NCBI GenBank assembly: GCA_020830965.2
Contig: JACCFC020000021.1
Span: forward strand, 1 to 57,269
DNA length: 57,269 nucleotides
Direction of reading: 5' to 3'
DNA from: Neisseriaceae bacterium TC5R-5
GTDB taxonomy: Bacteria; Pseudomonadota; Gammaproteobacteria; Burkholderiales; Chromobacteriaceae
The position numbers and the translations under genes were made by a program. The notes below the pieces were generated by a model. It had not been told where the DNA came from. It saw only the letters and a program-made list of their open reading frames with translations, and made no database searches. Positions within the stretch are counted from its first letter, which is position 1, and each line of letters starts with the position of its first letter. Shown here in pieces: positions 24,600 through 33,620 of this stretch.

Positions 24600-25328
24600 T
24601 TATTGGCCGGGCATGGTGTAGCCGTCAATCTTGGCGGCTTTGACCAACTCGGTCAGGTAAGCATGGGTGGCATTGTTGTAGGCCACATTATTTAGGTATT
24701 GCTGTAGTTGTTCTTTGACTTCAGCAAAGCTCAGTGGCTTACCGGCCTGCCGCTCATTGACCTGGATAATATGGTAACCGAACTGGGTTTCGACCAGTTG
24801 TGGGCTAATTTGACCAGCTTCGGTGCTGAATACGGCCTGTTCGAATTCCGGCACCATCTGACCACGGCCAAACTGGCCCAAGCTACCGCCTTGCTGGCCA
24901 GACGGGCAGCTGGAGTGCTCGCGGGCAAGGTCGGCAAAGCGTGAGGGGTTGGCTTGTACTTCAGCCAAGATACCTTCGGCTTTGGCCTTGGCTAGGCTTT
25001 GCCCCAGGCCTTCGCCCAATGGGAACAGGATGTGGCTGGCTACAGCACTTTCGCTACCGGCAAAGCGTTCTGGGTACTGGTTGTAGAAGGCCTGGCAGCC
25101 GGCTTCGTCGATAATCTCCACTTGCAGTTCCTGATCCAGCAGCGTGCCGATGGCAGCAGCAGGTTCGCTGACGTCAAGATTAAGTGCCTGTGCTTTTTGC
25201 AGCAGGAGTTGGCGCAGTACCAGCTCTTGTATTGCTGAGTCGCGTGGGTTAGGGGTTTCGGCGTAGTGCGCTTGTTCTTCTTCAATCATTGCGTCGGTAA
25301 TTTCGACACCGTTAACGGTAATAGCCAT
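24600..25328 (-). CDS. Cytoplasmic parvulin-type peptidyl-prolyl isomerase (NifM/PpiC-like)
   Basis: 242 residues without signal peptide. The N-terminal half is helical (about 1-95); the parvulin domain (about 96-195) has ASHILFPL, ADLAREHSSCPSG, GGSLGQFGRGQMVPEFE and FGYHIIQV. The layout matches NifM-like chaperone-isomerases. With no export signal it should act in the cytoplasm, unlike ppiD (41201-43045). AGGAG lies about eight bases upstream. It is the last gene of a leftward run gltX-GNAT-parvulin. Confidence 0.9.
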   Translation of the reverse strand: MAITVNGVEITDAMIEEEQAHYAETPNPRDSAIQELVLRQLLLQKAQALNLDVSEPAAAIGTLLDQELQVEIIDEAGCQAFYNQYPERFAGSESAVASHILFPLGEGLGQSLAKAKAEGILAEVQANPSRFADLAREHSSCPSGQQGGSLGQFGRGQMVPEFEQAVFSTEAGQISPQLVETQFGYHIIQVNERQAGKPLSFAEVKEQLQQYLNNVAYNNATHAYLTELVKAAKIDGYTMPGQ

Positions 25329-25416
25329 ACTGATTACTCCTGAATTTAAGGGGGAAAAGGTGTCGTTACATCGGTATTGCTGGTGTTAAAAGCAGCCAGC
25401 TTGACCGCTTTTGAGT

Positions 25417-25905
25417 TTAGTTGCTGTCAGCGAATTGCTGTAAGGTTTTTCCGGCTAGCCGATAACGTATCCATTCGGCCTGCGGTTCCGCGCCAATAGA
25501 TTGATAAAACTGAATGGCGGGTTCATTCCAGTCGAGTACGCTCCATTCAAAGCGACCACAGCCGGTATCGCAGGCTAGTTGCGCCAGATGACGCAGCAGT
25601 GCTTTGCCGGCGCCATGACCACGCGCTGCCGGGGTGATGTAGAGGTCTTCCAGATACAGGCCCTTCTTGCCCAGCCAGGTGGAGTAGCTGAGAAAGTAGA
25701 CGGCAAAGCCGACAGCCTCGCCGGATATTTCGGCAATCAGTGCCTGGGCGGCTGGCGCTTCACTGAACAGCGATTGTTCAATACCGGCAATATCGGTTTT
25801 GACTTCGTGTTCGGCGCGTTCATAAATCGCCAGCTCGGTGATGAAGCGATGAATCAGGGCGGCATCCTGCAGGGTGGCGGGGCGGATCGTGAGGCTCAAA
25901 ATCAT
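25417..25905 (-). CDS. GNAT-family N-acetyltransferase
   Basis: 162 residues. The GNAT fold is clear: TIRPATLQDAALIHRFI at the N-terminus, LYLEDLYITPAARGHGAGKAL as motif A with the acetyl-CoA loop (RGHGAG), and FEWSVLDWNEPAIQFYQSIGA as motif B. It resembles the diamine/thialysine acetyltransferase subgroup, but the substrate cannot be fixed. Fifteen bases separate it from the upstream gltX stop, so it is likely cotranscribed. Confidence 0.9.
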   Translation of the reverse strand: MILSLTIRPATLQDAALIHRFITELAIYERAEHEVKTDIAGIEQSLFSEAPAAQALIAEISGEAVGFAVYFLSYSTWLGKKGLYLEDLYITPAARGHGAGKALLRHLAQLACDTGCGRFEWSVLDWNEPAIQFYQSIGAEPQAEWIRYRLAGKTLQQFADSN

Positions 25906-25920
25906 TTCCTTATTTGGCTA

Positions 25921-27306
25921 TTAGGCACGCAAACGGCGCAGCACTTCTTCTTTGCCGATCAAGGCCAGTACTGTATCAACTGATGGCGTTTGCGTGGTGC
26001 CGCATACCTGTACCCGCAAGGGCATACCCAGTTGACCCATCTTGATGCCTTCCTCGGCACAGAAGGGTTTGAACAACTGGTGGATATTGCCGGCGTCCCA
26101 GTCTGCTAACTCGGCCAGTTGAGTGGCAAAGCGCAGCAGGCGTGTGCGGCTGTCGATGTCCAGATGTTTGTCAATATCGGCAGCGGCCGCTTCGCGCTTG
26201 CGGTAAAAGTAATCGACTTCACGTGCCAGTGCGTTCAGATCCTGTACCCGCTCTTTGACCAGGGCAATCACGTCGGCGAGGGCTGGGCCTTGGGTGGTGT
26301 CGATAGCGGCTTTAGTCAGGCGTTCGCTAATCAGCGTGGCCAGCCGGGTGTTATCCGCAGCTTTGATGTGTTGGGCATTGAGCCACAGAAACTTTTCCTG
26401 ATTGAAGCGGCTGGCGGAGGCGCTGACGGCTTCCAGGCTGAACCATTCGACAAACTGGGCAATATCAAAGAACTCATCGTCGCCATGGCCCCAGCCTAAA
26501 CGTGCCAGGTAGTTGAGCAGCGCTTCGGGCAGGATGCCTTGTTCGGCGTAATCCACCACGCTGACGGCATCACGGCGTTTGGACATTTTTTGGCCGTCTT
26601 CATTCAGAATCATCGGCAGATGGGCATACACCGGTAGCGGGGCATTCAGCGCTTTGAGAATATTGATCTGGCGTGGGGTGTTATTGACATGATCGTCACC
26701 GCGAATCACATGACTGATTTGCATATCCCAATCATCAATCACGACGCAGAAATTGTAAGTAGGGCTGCCATCCGGGCGGGCGATGATTAAATCATCCAGT
26801 TCCTGATTGGCAATTTCAATACGCCCTTTTACTGCATCATCCCAGGCCACCACGCCATCCAGCGGGGTTTTAAAGCGAATGACTGGAGCGACATCGCTAG
26901 GGGTGGACGGCAGGGTTTTGCCGGTCTCCGGGCGCCAACGGCGGTCGTAGCGGGGTTTTTCGCCACGCGCCTCTTGCTCGGTGCGCATGACTTCCAGTTC
27001 TTCTTTGCTGCAATAGCAGGGGTAGGCGTGACCAGTGGCCAATAGTTGCTGGATAGCCTGTTTATAGCGGGGAAAGTGTTGCGTCTGGTAGAAGGGGCCT
27101 TCGTCATAGTCCAAACCTACCCAATGCATACCATCGAGAATGGCCTTGACCGATTCCGGGGTAGAGCGCTCCAGATCGGTGTCTTCAATGCGTAGTACAA
27201 ACATGCCTTGATTCTGGCGGGCATAGGCCCAGGAGAACAGCGCGGTACGGACGCCACCAATATGCAGGTAACCGGTAGGGCTGGGGGCAAAGCGGGTACG
27301 GATCAT
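25921..27306 (-). CDS. gltX: Glutamyl-tRNA synthetase
   Basis: 461 residues, a class I aminoacyl-tRNA synthetase that charges tRNA-Glu. PSPTGYLHIGG (about 8-18) is the HIGH motif and KMSKRRD (near 240) the KMSKS motif. The C-terminal anticodon-binding domain is complete. A Cys-rich patch, YPCYCSKEEL, lies in the middle of the catalytic domain, as in zinc-containing members. It heads the leftward gltX-GNAT run. The upstream 286 bases are AT-rich and hold the divergent control region with the autotransporter gene. Confidence 0.97.
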   Translation of the reverse strand: MIRTRFAPSPTGYLHIGGVRTALFSWAYARQNQGMFVLRIEDTDLERSTPESVKAILDGMHWVGLDYDEGPFYQTQHFPRYKQAIQQLLATGHAYPCYCSKEELEVMRTEQEARGEKPRYDRRWRPETGKTLPSTPSDVAPVIRFKTPLDGVVAWDDAVKGRIEIANQELDDLIIARPDGSPTYNFCVVIDDWDMQISHVIRGDDHVNNTPRQINILKALNAPLPVYAHLPMILNEDGQKMSKRRDAVSVVDYAEQGILPEALLNYLARLGWGHGDDEFFDIAQFVEWFSLEAVSASASRFNQEKFLWLNAQHIKAADNTRLATLISERLTKAAIDTTQGPALADVIALVKERVQDLNALAREVDYFYRKREAAAADIDKHLDIDSRTRLLRFATQLAELADWDAGNIHQLFKPFCAEEGIKMGQLGMPLRVQVCGTTQTPSVDTVLALIGKEEVLRRLRA

Positions 27307-27592
27307 GATGAGGCCGACTCTGTCAAAGAAACAAAGGCGGCATTGTACGCTGCTAGCTAAACAGGCGGCAAACCTTGCGTGTTTAAGAGGATGTGGTGGG
27401 AAAGGTGCGGCCTCACTTTTCGGATATAAGCCGGTTTAGTCATAGTGTAATGGGATGAATAGAAAAACACCTAACTCTATGCTAATAATATCAAATATGA
27501 TTTAATGGTAATTAAATTTAATAAATAGCTAATTTGGTTTATTTAGATATATTTCCTGTTTGAAATTTATTCGTTGCGAGGGATAGCAAGTG

Positions 27593-29020
27593 ATGCGTCA
27601 AAAATTAATTGCAACAATCATATCCGGTTTACTGGTTTCTAATGTGGTGTGGGCTGCCGAGGCAACGGTGACTACTGGAACTGTTACAGTAGGCACGGCA
27701 ACTGGTACTGTTGTCGGTGGTGGTGGCGGGACTTATACAGCTCCTACTGGTAGCGGGACGTTTTCTAGTACTGTTGCAGATTCTTTAAATAGTTCGAGTA
27801 GCACTGCTACCACCATTGGTAATGGTACAGGTACAACCACTATTAATGGTGGGGCCGTTGATGTAAGTGGCGCAACCAATATAAACAACACTTTGGATGT
27901 CACTGGAGCGACTACTGTAAGTAATACTTTAGATGTCACTGGGGCGACTACTGTAAACAATACCTTGGGTGTTACTGGAGCGACTACGGTTGACAATACC
28001 CTGAGGGTCAACAGTAACGGAGGCGCGCAAGTGGCTGGCTCTGGCGCGTTGAATGTGCTCAATAATGGCAATGTGAATTTGGGTGTGGCATCTGGCGCTG
28101 CGACGATGGGGGGCAATTTCTCGGCAGCAGCTAACTCATCGGCAATGACCGTTAACAATGGGGCTTTTGGAGTGATGGCTACCAGTGCTGCTAATACTTC
28201 TGCTGCTACCGCTAATACAGTAAGCATGACGGCAGGGGCTAACTTGGCAAGCAATGGTAATGTCGGTAGTTATGCTCCAACAGGTTTTTCTGGTGGCTAT
28301 CAGGCTTATGGATATGAGCAAACTGTCGGTGCTGGTACTAGTATCAATGACACCCTGCTAAATGCCCGTTATTTGAATAAAATCGCCGGTAATACATTGA
28401 TTGATGGCGATTTATACATTAATGGCGCGTTAAATTATGTGTCTAACGATTCTGCTAATACGACGGTTACGGATGGCAAGACCACGGGTGCTACTAGTGT
28501 GGTTCTAGGAAATCACGCAGGTCCAGTGGTAGATGCCAATGGTAAAATATCGACAGGTGTTACCACGGAGACAACCGCGGCGGTCACCGTGACAAATACT
28601 GCGGGTGGGATGCATGGTTTAGTGGTTCAGGAAAGCAGTACCACGCTGTCTGGTGGAACAGGCTCGACAAGCTTGACGCTGAATGATAACGGCGCTCGTT
28701 TCAGCAATTCAAGAGATGGGGGAGCTGTCCGCGTAACCGGTATTGCCGATGGTAGTAATGACTATGATGCCACTAACTATCGTCAGTTAAAACGCGTGGC
28801 TGCCGGTGTGGCAGGTACCGCTGCGATGGCTAATATCCCGCAATTGGATCAAAAGAAGAAAATTTCTATTGGCGTGGGCCTGGGGCATTTCCAAAGCCAG
28901 AGTTCACTAGCATTAGGCGCGACCTTCCGGGTAAGTAATAATGGTGTTGTCCGGACTTCGATTGCTAGCCAGGGCAGTAATACCACCGTGTTTGGTGTTG
29001 GTGGTGGCTGGTCTTGGTAA
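27593..29020 (+). CDS. Trimeric autotransporter-type surface protein with YadA-like anchor
   Basis: 475 residues: Sec signal (about 1-22, ending VWAAE), a Gly/Thr/Ser-rich passenger, and a C-terminal membrane anchor of about 75 residues with four beta-strands, ending GVGGGWSW (aromatic last residue). NYRQLKRVAAGVAGTAAMA is the typical helix before the anchor. Such proteins form homotrimers on the outer membrane and usually bind surfaces. The passenger holds a 12-residue repeat, N-T-L-x-V-T-G-A-T-T-V-x, three full copies. Head and neck modules of classical YadA are not obvious. GTG at 27590 is an alternative start. The divergent gap to gltX is AT-rich. Confidence 0.85.
   Translation: MRQKLIATIISGLLVSNVVWAAEATVTTGTVTVGTATGTVVGGGGGTYTAPTGSGTFSSTVADSLNSSSSTATTIGNGTGTTTINGGAVDVSGATNINNTLDVTGATTVSNTLDVTGATTVNNTLGVTGATTVDNTLRVNSNGGAQVAGSGALNVLNNGNVNLGVASGAATMGGNFSAAANSSAMTVNNGAFGVMATSAANTSAATANTVSMTAGANLASNGNVGSYAPTGFSGGYQAYGYEQTVGAGTSINDTLLNARYLNKIAGNTLIDGDLYINGALNYVSNDSANTTVTDGKTTGATSVVLGNHAGPVVDANGKISTGVTTETTAAVTVTNTAGGMHGLVVQESSTTLSGGTGSTSLTLNDNGARFSNSRDGGAVRVTGIADGSNDYDATNYRQLKRVAAGVAGTAAMANIPQLDQKKKISIGVGLGHFQSQSSLALGATFRVSNNGVVRTSIASQGSNTTVFGVGGGWSW
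27887..28009 (+). repeat. 36-bp tandem repeat inside the autotransporter gene
   Basis: Three in-frame copies of a 36-base unit (27887-27994), plus a partial fourth, encode NTLDVTGATTV-like units of 12 residues. Copies one and two are nearly identical at the DNA level; the third is more diverged. Copy-number change by slippage or recombination would alter the passenger length in steps of 12 residues without shifting the frame. Confidence 0.85.
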
Positions 29021-29167
29021 GCAGCTAGTTGCCCTGTTGGTCTTGGGGTCTTGAGATGCGGTGGGCCAGCAGCTTAAGTCCTTAAGTCTGACAAGTTGAT
29101 TCGCTATGCCTACAATGTAAAGTTCAGCAGCCTGTGTGTTGCGACTTTTCGGAAAGGAGGGTGTGAT

Positions 29168-29356
29168 ATGGAGGGTTTGAGTCAGATCACCGGACAAAAT
29201 GTTAGCACTGGTGTGCAGATATTTGCTTTGAAAAAAGCCATGTCTGCCAATGCTCAGTCGGCTTTGTCGCTGATTGAAGGCGCGAGTGAGTCGTCGGCAC
29301 AGATTCGCGCCAGTAATCCACCTAATTTGGGCAATAGCATCGATACACGCGCTTAA
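29168..29356 (+). CDS. YjfB-family putative motility protein
   Basis: 62 residues. The sequence ALKKAMSANAQSALSLIEG and the Asn/Pro-rich end NPPNLGNSIDTRA match the small YjfB family, often found with motility genes and of unknown mechanism. A longer frame starts at 29096, but AAAGGAGG at about 29152-29160 lies just ahead of ATG 29168, and that start gives the family-typical length. It is followed by a strong terminator. It lies 5 kb from the fli cluster. Confidence 0.8.
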   Translation: MEGLSQITGQNVSTGVQIFALKKAMSANAQSALSLIEGASESSAQIRASNPPNLGNSIDTRA

Positions 29357-29381
29357 TTTAAAGTGTGTGGGATGATGAGTT

Positions 29382-29408
29382 AAAAAGCGGCATATGCCGC
29401 TTTTTTTT
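29382..29408. terminator. Rho-independent terminator, bidirectional
   Basis: AAAAAGCGGCAT and ATGCCGCTTTTTTTT form a perfect stem with almost no loop. It lies between the convergent yjfB-like gene and the RND pump gene and can serve both. Confidence 0.9.
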
Positions 29409-29410
29409 AT

Positions 29411-32400
29411 CTATATGGATGACTTGGCAGATAAGGGTGTTTTGCGGCCCAGTCGTCTCACCCATAGGCGCAGATTGTCTAGGTAGGTGTATAGCACCGG
29501 CAAAACAATCAAGGTGAGTATGGTTGAGGTGATCAGGCCGCCAATGACTGCATGGGCCATGGGGCGGTTGATCTCTGAACCATCGCCTTGTCCCAGCGCT
29601 AGTGGCAACATGCCAAAAATCATCGCCAAGCTGGTCATCAGGATAGGGCGCAGGCGTACCCGCCCGGCCTCAATGATGGCTTCACTACGTTCCATACCTT
29701 CCCGACGTGCATGGTTGATAAAGTCGACCAGTAGAATGCCGTTTTTGGCAACCAGCCCCATCAGCATGATGATGCCGATAATAGAGAACATATTGAGGGT
29801 GGAGCCAAATAGGAAGAGCGAGCAGAGTACGCCGACAAAGGCCAAGGGGAGGGCGACCATGATAGCGATGGGCAGGGTGAAACTGCGGAACTGGGCGGTC
29901 AGAATCAAATATATAAAGATGACACCCATGGCCAGTGCTTGCAGTGCGTAACCCAGTGATTCCTGCATGTCTTTTTGTTGTCCACCCTGTGTCAGTTGTA
30001 CATTAGCTGGCAGATTCAGCTTGTTAATTAATTCACTCACTTCGGCTGAGACGGTGGCCGCATCACGGCCATCGATATTGGCTAGCACGGTGACTTCGCG
30101 CACCATGTTTACCCGCTCAATCTGTCGTGGACTGATGCCTGGCTGACTGTCTATCAGTGAGGAGAGTGGGATCATATAGGCGGCGCCATCGCTATTGGGG
30201 CGGCCAGCTACGCTGAGTTCATCCAGTAGCGCCTGACGACGTTCCGGTTTGGGGATATGGATGCGCACATCGTAGTTCTCGCCATCGGGCGCTTCCCAGG
30301 TGCTCACCGTGTTACCGGCCAGCAACATCGACAGGGTGTTGCCGACATTGGCAAGGTCTATGCCCAAGCTGGTAGCGGCATCGCGTTTCAGTGTCAGATT
30401 GAGGGTGGGGTCGCCCACACTGAGGCTGGACTCGATATCGCGTACGCCATCAATCTTGCCAAGTTGCGATGTTAATTGTTCGGCTACTTGATTCAACTCG
30501 ACCAGATTATTGCCACGCAGGCCAATATTGATAGGCTTACCACTATTTTGCTGTTCATTAGCGACGGATTTGATCGTGATGCCAGCCAGGGTTCCCGCAC
30601 GTTGCCGTGCCGCCGCAATCAACTGATTTAAATTGCGCTGGCGACCTTGCTTATCACCAACATTCACGGTGAGTGAGCCATCATTTTTGGCGGCGCCAAA
30701 GCTACCACTACCAATATTCATCGCAATGAATTGAATTTCAGGCATATCGGCCAGTAGTTGTGCCAACTCCTTACCCTTGAGGGTGGTGTATTCCAGTGAT
30801 GAGCCAGGTAGTGTTTGGTACTGGATAACAAACTTGCCCTTGTCCTGTTCCGGCATGAATTCGCCACCAATGCGCGGCACCAGGGCAAAGCTGGCCAGAG
30901 TCAGCACAATAGCCAGGCTGAGGGTGCTTTTGCGGTAGCGTAGGGCCCAGTGAATAGCGCTAATGTAGCGCTCGGTTAGCCAGTCCAGGCCACGTTCAAA
31001 GCTATCCAGCAGGCGGCGTAGCGGGCCACGCGTTGTCCCCATTGGCGGATCGGGCCAGATAGACGAGAGCATAGGGTCCAGCGTGAAGCTGACCAGCATT
31101 GAGATCAGCACCGCCACCGCGACAGTTAAACCAAACTGGTGAAAGAATTTACCGATAATGCCGTTCATGAAACCAACCGGCAAGAACACGGCGATGACGG
31201 TGAGCGTGGTGGCTAACACGGCTAGCCCGATCTCATCGGTGCCTTCCAGCGCGGCTTGCCGGTGTCCCTTACCCATGCGGGCATGACGCACAATGTTTTC
31301 CCGTACCACAATCGCATCATCAATCAGCAGGCCGATAGAGAGGGATAGCGCCATTAAGGTCAGCACATTCAGGGTGAAGCCAAATAATTGCACAGCAAAC
31401 AGCGTGCCTATCAGTGAAATGGGTAAGGTTAAGCCGGTAATCACGGTGCTACGCCAGCTACCCAGGAATAGAAACACGATTAAAACGGTGAGCAGTGCGC
31501 CTTCCAGTAGTGTGGATTCCACATTACGCAGTGATTTTTTGACATCTTCAGCAGCGTCCAGTGTGGTATGTACCGTGGTGCCGGCAGGCATTTGACTGCT
31601 TAATTCGGCCAAGCGAGCGCGGATGCCAGCGGCGACCGCTACCTGGTTGGCGCCTTGGGCTGCGCGAATGTCCAGGCCAATGCCAGGCTGGCCATTTACC
31701 AGCGACACACTGGTTTGTTCGGCATCGGTGTCGGCTACATTGGCAATATCATCCAGCCGTATTGGGGTGCCGTTGCGATAAGCGATAGTGAGACGGGCAA
31801 ATTCATCGGCAGTTTTAAGCTTACCCATTACCCGTACTGACCATTCTTTGTTATTGGTGTTCACTGAGCCTGCCGGGAAGTCCTGATTGGCTACTCGTAT
31901 GGCGTCGGCAACCTCTGGCAGTGATAATCCGGCCGCTTCCAGTCGAGGAGGATCGATATCGATACGAATTTCGCGACGGATACCGCCGATCAGTTTGATA
32001 TCGCCTACCCCCGCAATCATCTGTAATTGCTTTTTTAAGACATTATCAACCCAATTACTGAGTTCACGCGCCTGGGTCTGTGTGGAGGTCAGCGTAAGGG
32101 ACAGCATCGGCTTATCATTGGGGTCAATTTGTAGTACTACTGGGGTGTGGATTTCACGTCGAAACTGCCCCTGTACCGAACCCAGTTTGTCTCGCACATT
32201 CTGTACCGCGACTACCGGGTCCTCGGAGAGTTCAAATTGCACCACGACGGTGGAGTTGCCTTCCATCGAGTAGGAGCGAATTTCTTTGATACCGCTGATG
32301 GTGTTGACGGCCTCTTCCAGTGGTCTGGAAATTTCACTTTCCACCACTTCCGGCGAGGCACCAGGATAGTCGGTGCTGATGACGGCAATGGGGAAGCGAA

Positions 32401-32518
32401 TGTCTGGCATTTCCTCCACTGGCAGGTTTTGCCAGGCAAACAGGCCAAGTACCACCAAGGTGAGCATCAACACAGTGGCAAAGTAGGGGTTGCTGATACT
32501 GATACGGGTTAACCACAT
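29411..32518 (-). CDS. RND efflux pump inner-membrane transporter (HAE1/AcrB-type)
   Basis: 1035 residues with the AcrB-like pattern: TM1, a large periplasmic loop, TM2-6, a second loop, TM7-12. The proton-relay aspartates are in LLIDDAIVVREN (about 402-403), and the N-terminus ISNPYFATVLMLTLVVLGLF is typical of the MdtB/MexF-like group. It uses the proton gradient to pump drugs or other compounds from the periplasm. The adaptor gene lies just upstream (gap 10 bases). No outer-membrane channel gene follows; the run ends at a terminator, so a TolC-like protein from elsewhere must serve. Specificity is not predictable. Confidence 0.95.
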   Translation of the reverse strand: MWLTRISISNPYFATVLMLTLVVLGLFAWQNLPVEEMPDIRFPIAVISTDYPGASPEVVESEISRPLEEAVNTISGIKEIRSYSMEGNSTVVVQFELSEDPVVAVQNVRDKLGSVQGQFRREIHTPVVLQIDPNDKPMLSLTLTSTQTQARELSNWVDNVLKKQLQMIAGVGDIKLIGGIRREIRIDIDPPRLEAAGLSLPEVADAIRVANQDFPAGSVNTNNKEWSVRVMGKLKTADEFARLTIAYRNGTPIRLDDIANVADTDAEQTSVSLVNGQPGIGLDIRAAQGANQVAVAAGIRARLAELSSQMPAGTTVHTTLDAAEDVKKSLRNVESTLLEGALLTVLIVFLFLGSWRSTVITGLTLPISLIGTLFAVQLFGFTLNVLTLMALSLSIGLLIDDAIVVRENIVRHARMGKGHRQAALEGTDEIGLAVLATTLTVIAVFLPVGFMNGIIGKFFHQFGLTVAVAVLISMLVSFTLDPMLSSIWPDPPMGTTRGPLRRLLDSFERGLDWLTERYISAIHWALRYRKSTLSLAIVLTLASFALVPRIGGEFMPEQDKGKFVIQYQTLPGSSLEYTTLKGKELAQLLADMPEIQFIAMNIGSGSFGAAKNDGSLTVNVGDKQGRQRNLNQLIAAARQRAGTLAGITIKSVANEQQNSGKPINIGLRGNNLVELNQVAEQLTSQLGKIDGVRDIESSLSVGDPTLNLTLKRDAATSLGIDLANVGNTLSMLLAGNTVSTWEAPDGENYDVRIHIPKPERRQALLDELSVAGRPNSDGAAYMIPLSSLIDSQPGISPRQIERVNMVREVTVLANIDGRDAATVSAEVSELINKLNLPANVQLTQGGQQKDMQESLGYALQALAMGVIFIYLILTAQFRSFTLPIAIMVALPLAFVGVLCSLFLFGSTLNMFSIIGIIMLMGLVAKNGILLVDFINHARREGMERSEAIIEAGRVRLRPILMTSLAMIFGMLPLALGQGDGSEINRPMAHAVIGGLITSTILTLIVLPVLYTYLDNLRLWVRRLGRKTPLSAKSSI

Positions 32519-32528
32519 AAGCTGGGCC

Positions 32529-33620
32529 TCAAGACTTGGCGGTAGGTAAGGTCATGGCATCGCCGGCTTTAACTCCGGGTAAAGCCAAGGCAATCACCCA
32601 TTCCCCTGCGGCTACGCCCTCGATGGCTACTTTGCCCTCGCTTTCGGCACGTAAGCGCATCACTACTGGCCGGCGCACCAGTTTGCCCTGTTGCACCACC
32701 CATACCCAAGGTTGGGTAGCGGCATCCTGTATTGCCTGTAATGGCACGGTAATAGCCGAGTCCAAACGCTGCAAGGCAATTTGACCCTTGGCAAATTGAC
32801 CGACTTTGAGAATTCCAGCCGGGTTTTTAACGCGGATATACAAGGTAAAACTGCGTGTGCCGGTCACGGCGACCGGATTGATGCGTACCACCTCGCCATG
32901 TTGTGGCGTGTCTAGGCCATCTATTGTGAACATAGCTGGCATGCCGGGGCGGATTTGCGCCACGGCATTGGCCGGAACCTGGGCGGCAATTTCCAATATG
33001 GACAAGTCGGCTATCGCAAACAGCACGCTGTTTTTGGCGGCCACTTCGCCCGGGTTGATCTTGCGTTGATAGACCACACCATCAATAGGGGCGCGAACCT
33101 GGGTATCTGCCAGCAAGCGCTTAGCCCGGCTTAATTGAGTGGCTTGAGCTTTCGCTTCTCCTGCACGCACACGGTAGTCGCTTTCCAGTTCGTCGTACGC
33201 CATTTGTGAGATAAAGCCCTGTGCCAGCAGTTCTTTTTGTTTTTCCAATTTGACTTTTGCCAGGCGTAAACGCGACATACTGTTCGCTACTTGAGCGTCT
33301 TGTTCTGCGACTGATTGCGCCAAGACTTCCGCATCCAGAATGGCCAATAGCTGACCGCGTTTAACAGACTCCCCCTCTCGCACTTTGACCTCTTTTACCC
33401 GGGCTTCTACTTCGGCGGCCACACTGCTGCTGCTTAAGGCGTTCAACGAGCCGGTAAAAGCCAGGCTGGCCGTGAAAGGCTGTGCCTGGGTTTTGATCAC
33501 ATCGGTAGTAGACAAAATACGAGCTTGCGTTACGGCAGGTGGTTTGTTGTTGGAGCCTTGTGGGTTACAAGCCGTGAGAAACAGCAAACTGAATCCAACG
33601 GCGATGCCATGTTTTTTCAT
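32529..33620 (-). CDS. RND efflux periplasmic adaptor (membrane fusion protein), lipoprotein
   Basis: 363 residues. The N-terminus MKKHGIAVGFSLLFLTAC is a lipoprotein signal (Cys18). It is followed by a barrel-sandwich half-motif (VEARVKEVKVREGESVKRGQ), a coiled-coil hairpin (about 95-165) and beta-barrel regions (VRAPIDGVV-type stretch, then RPGMPAMFTIDG). It links the transporter to an outer-membrane channel. It is the first gene of a two-gene operon. No TetR or MarR regulator gene is adjacent. Confidence 0.94.
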   Translation of the reverse strand: MKKHGIAVGFSLLFLTACNPQGSNNKPPAVTQARILSTTDVIKTQAQPFTASLAFTGSLNALSSSSVAAEVEARVKEVKVREGESVKRGQLLAILDAEVLAQSVAEQDAQVANSMSRLRLAKVKLEKQKELLAQGFISQMAYDELESDYRVRAGEAKAQATQLSRAKRLLADTQVRAPIDGVVYQRKINPGEVAAKNSVLFAIADLSILEIAAQVPANAVAQIRPGMPAMFTIDGLDTPQHGEVVRINPVAVTGTRSFTLYIRVKNPAGILKVGQFAKGQIALQRLDSAITVPLQAIQDAATQPWVWVVQQGKLVRRPVVMRLRAESEGKVAIEGVAAGEWVIALALPGVKAGDAMTLPTAKS

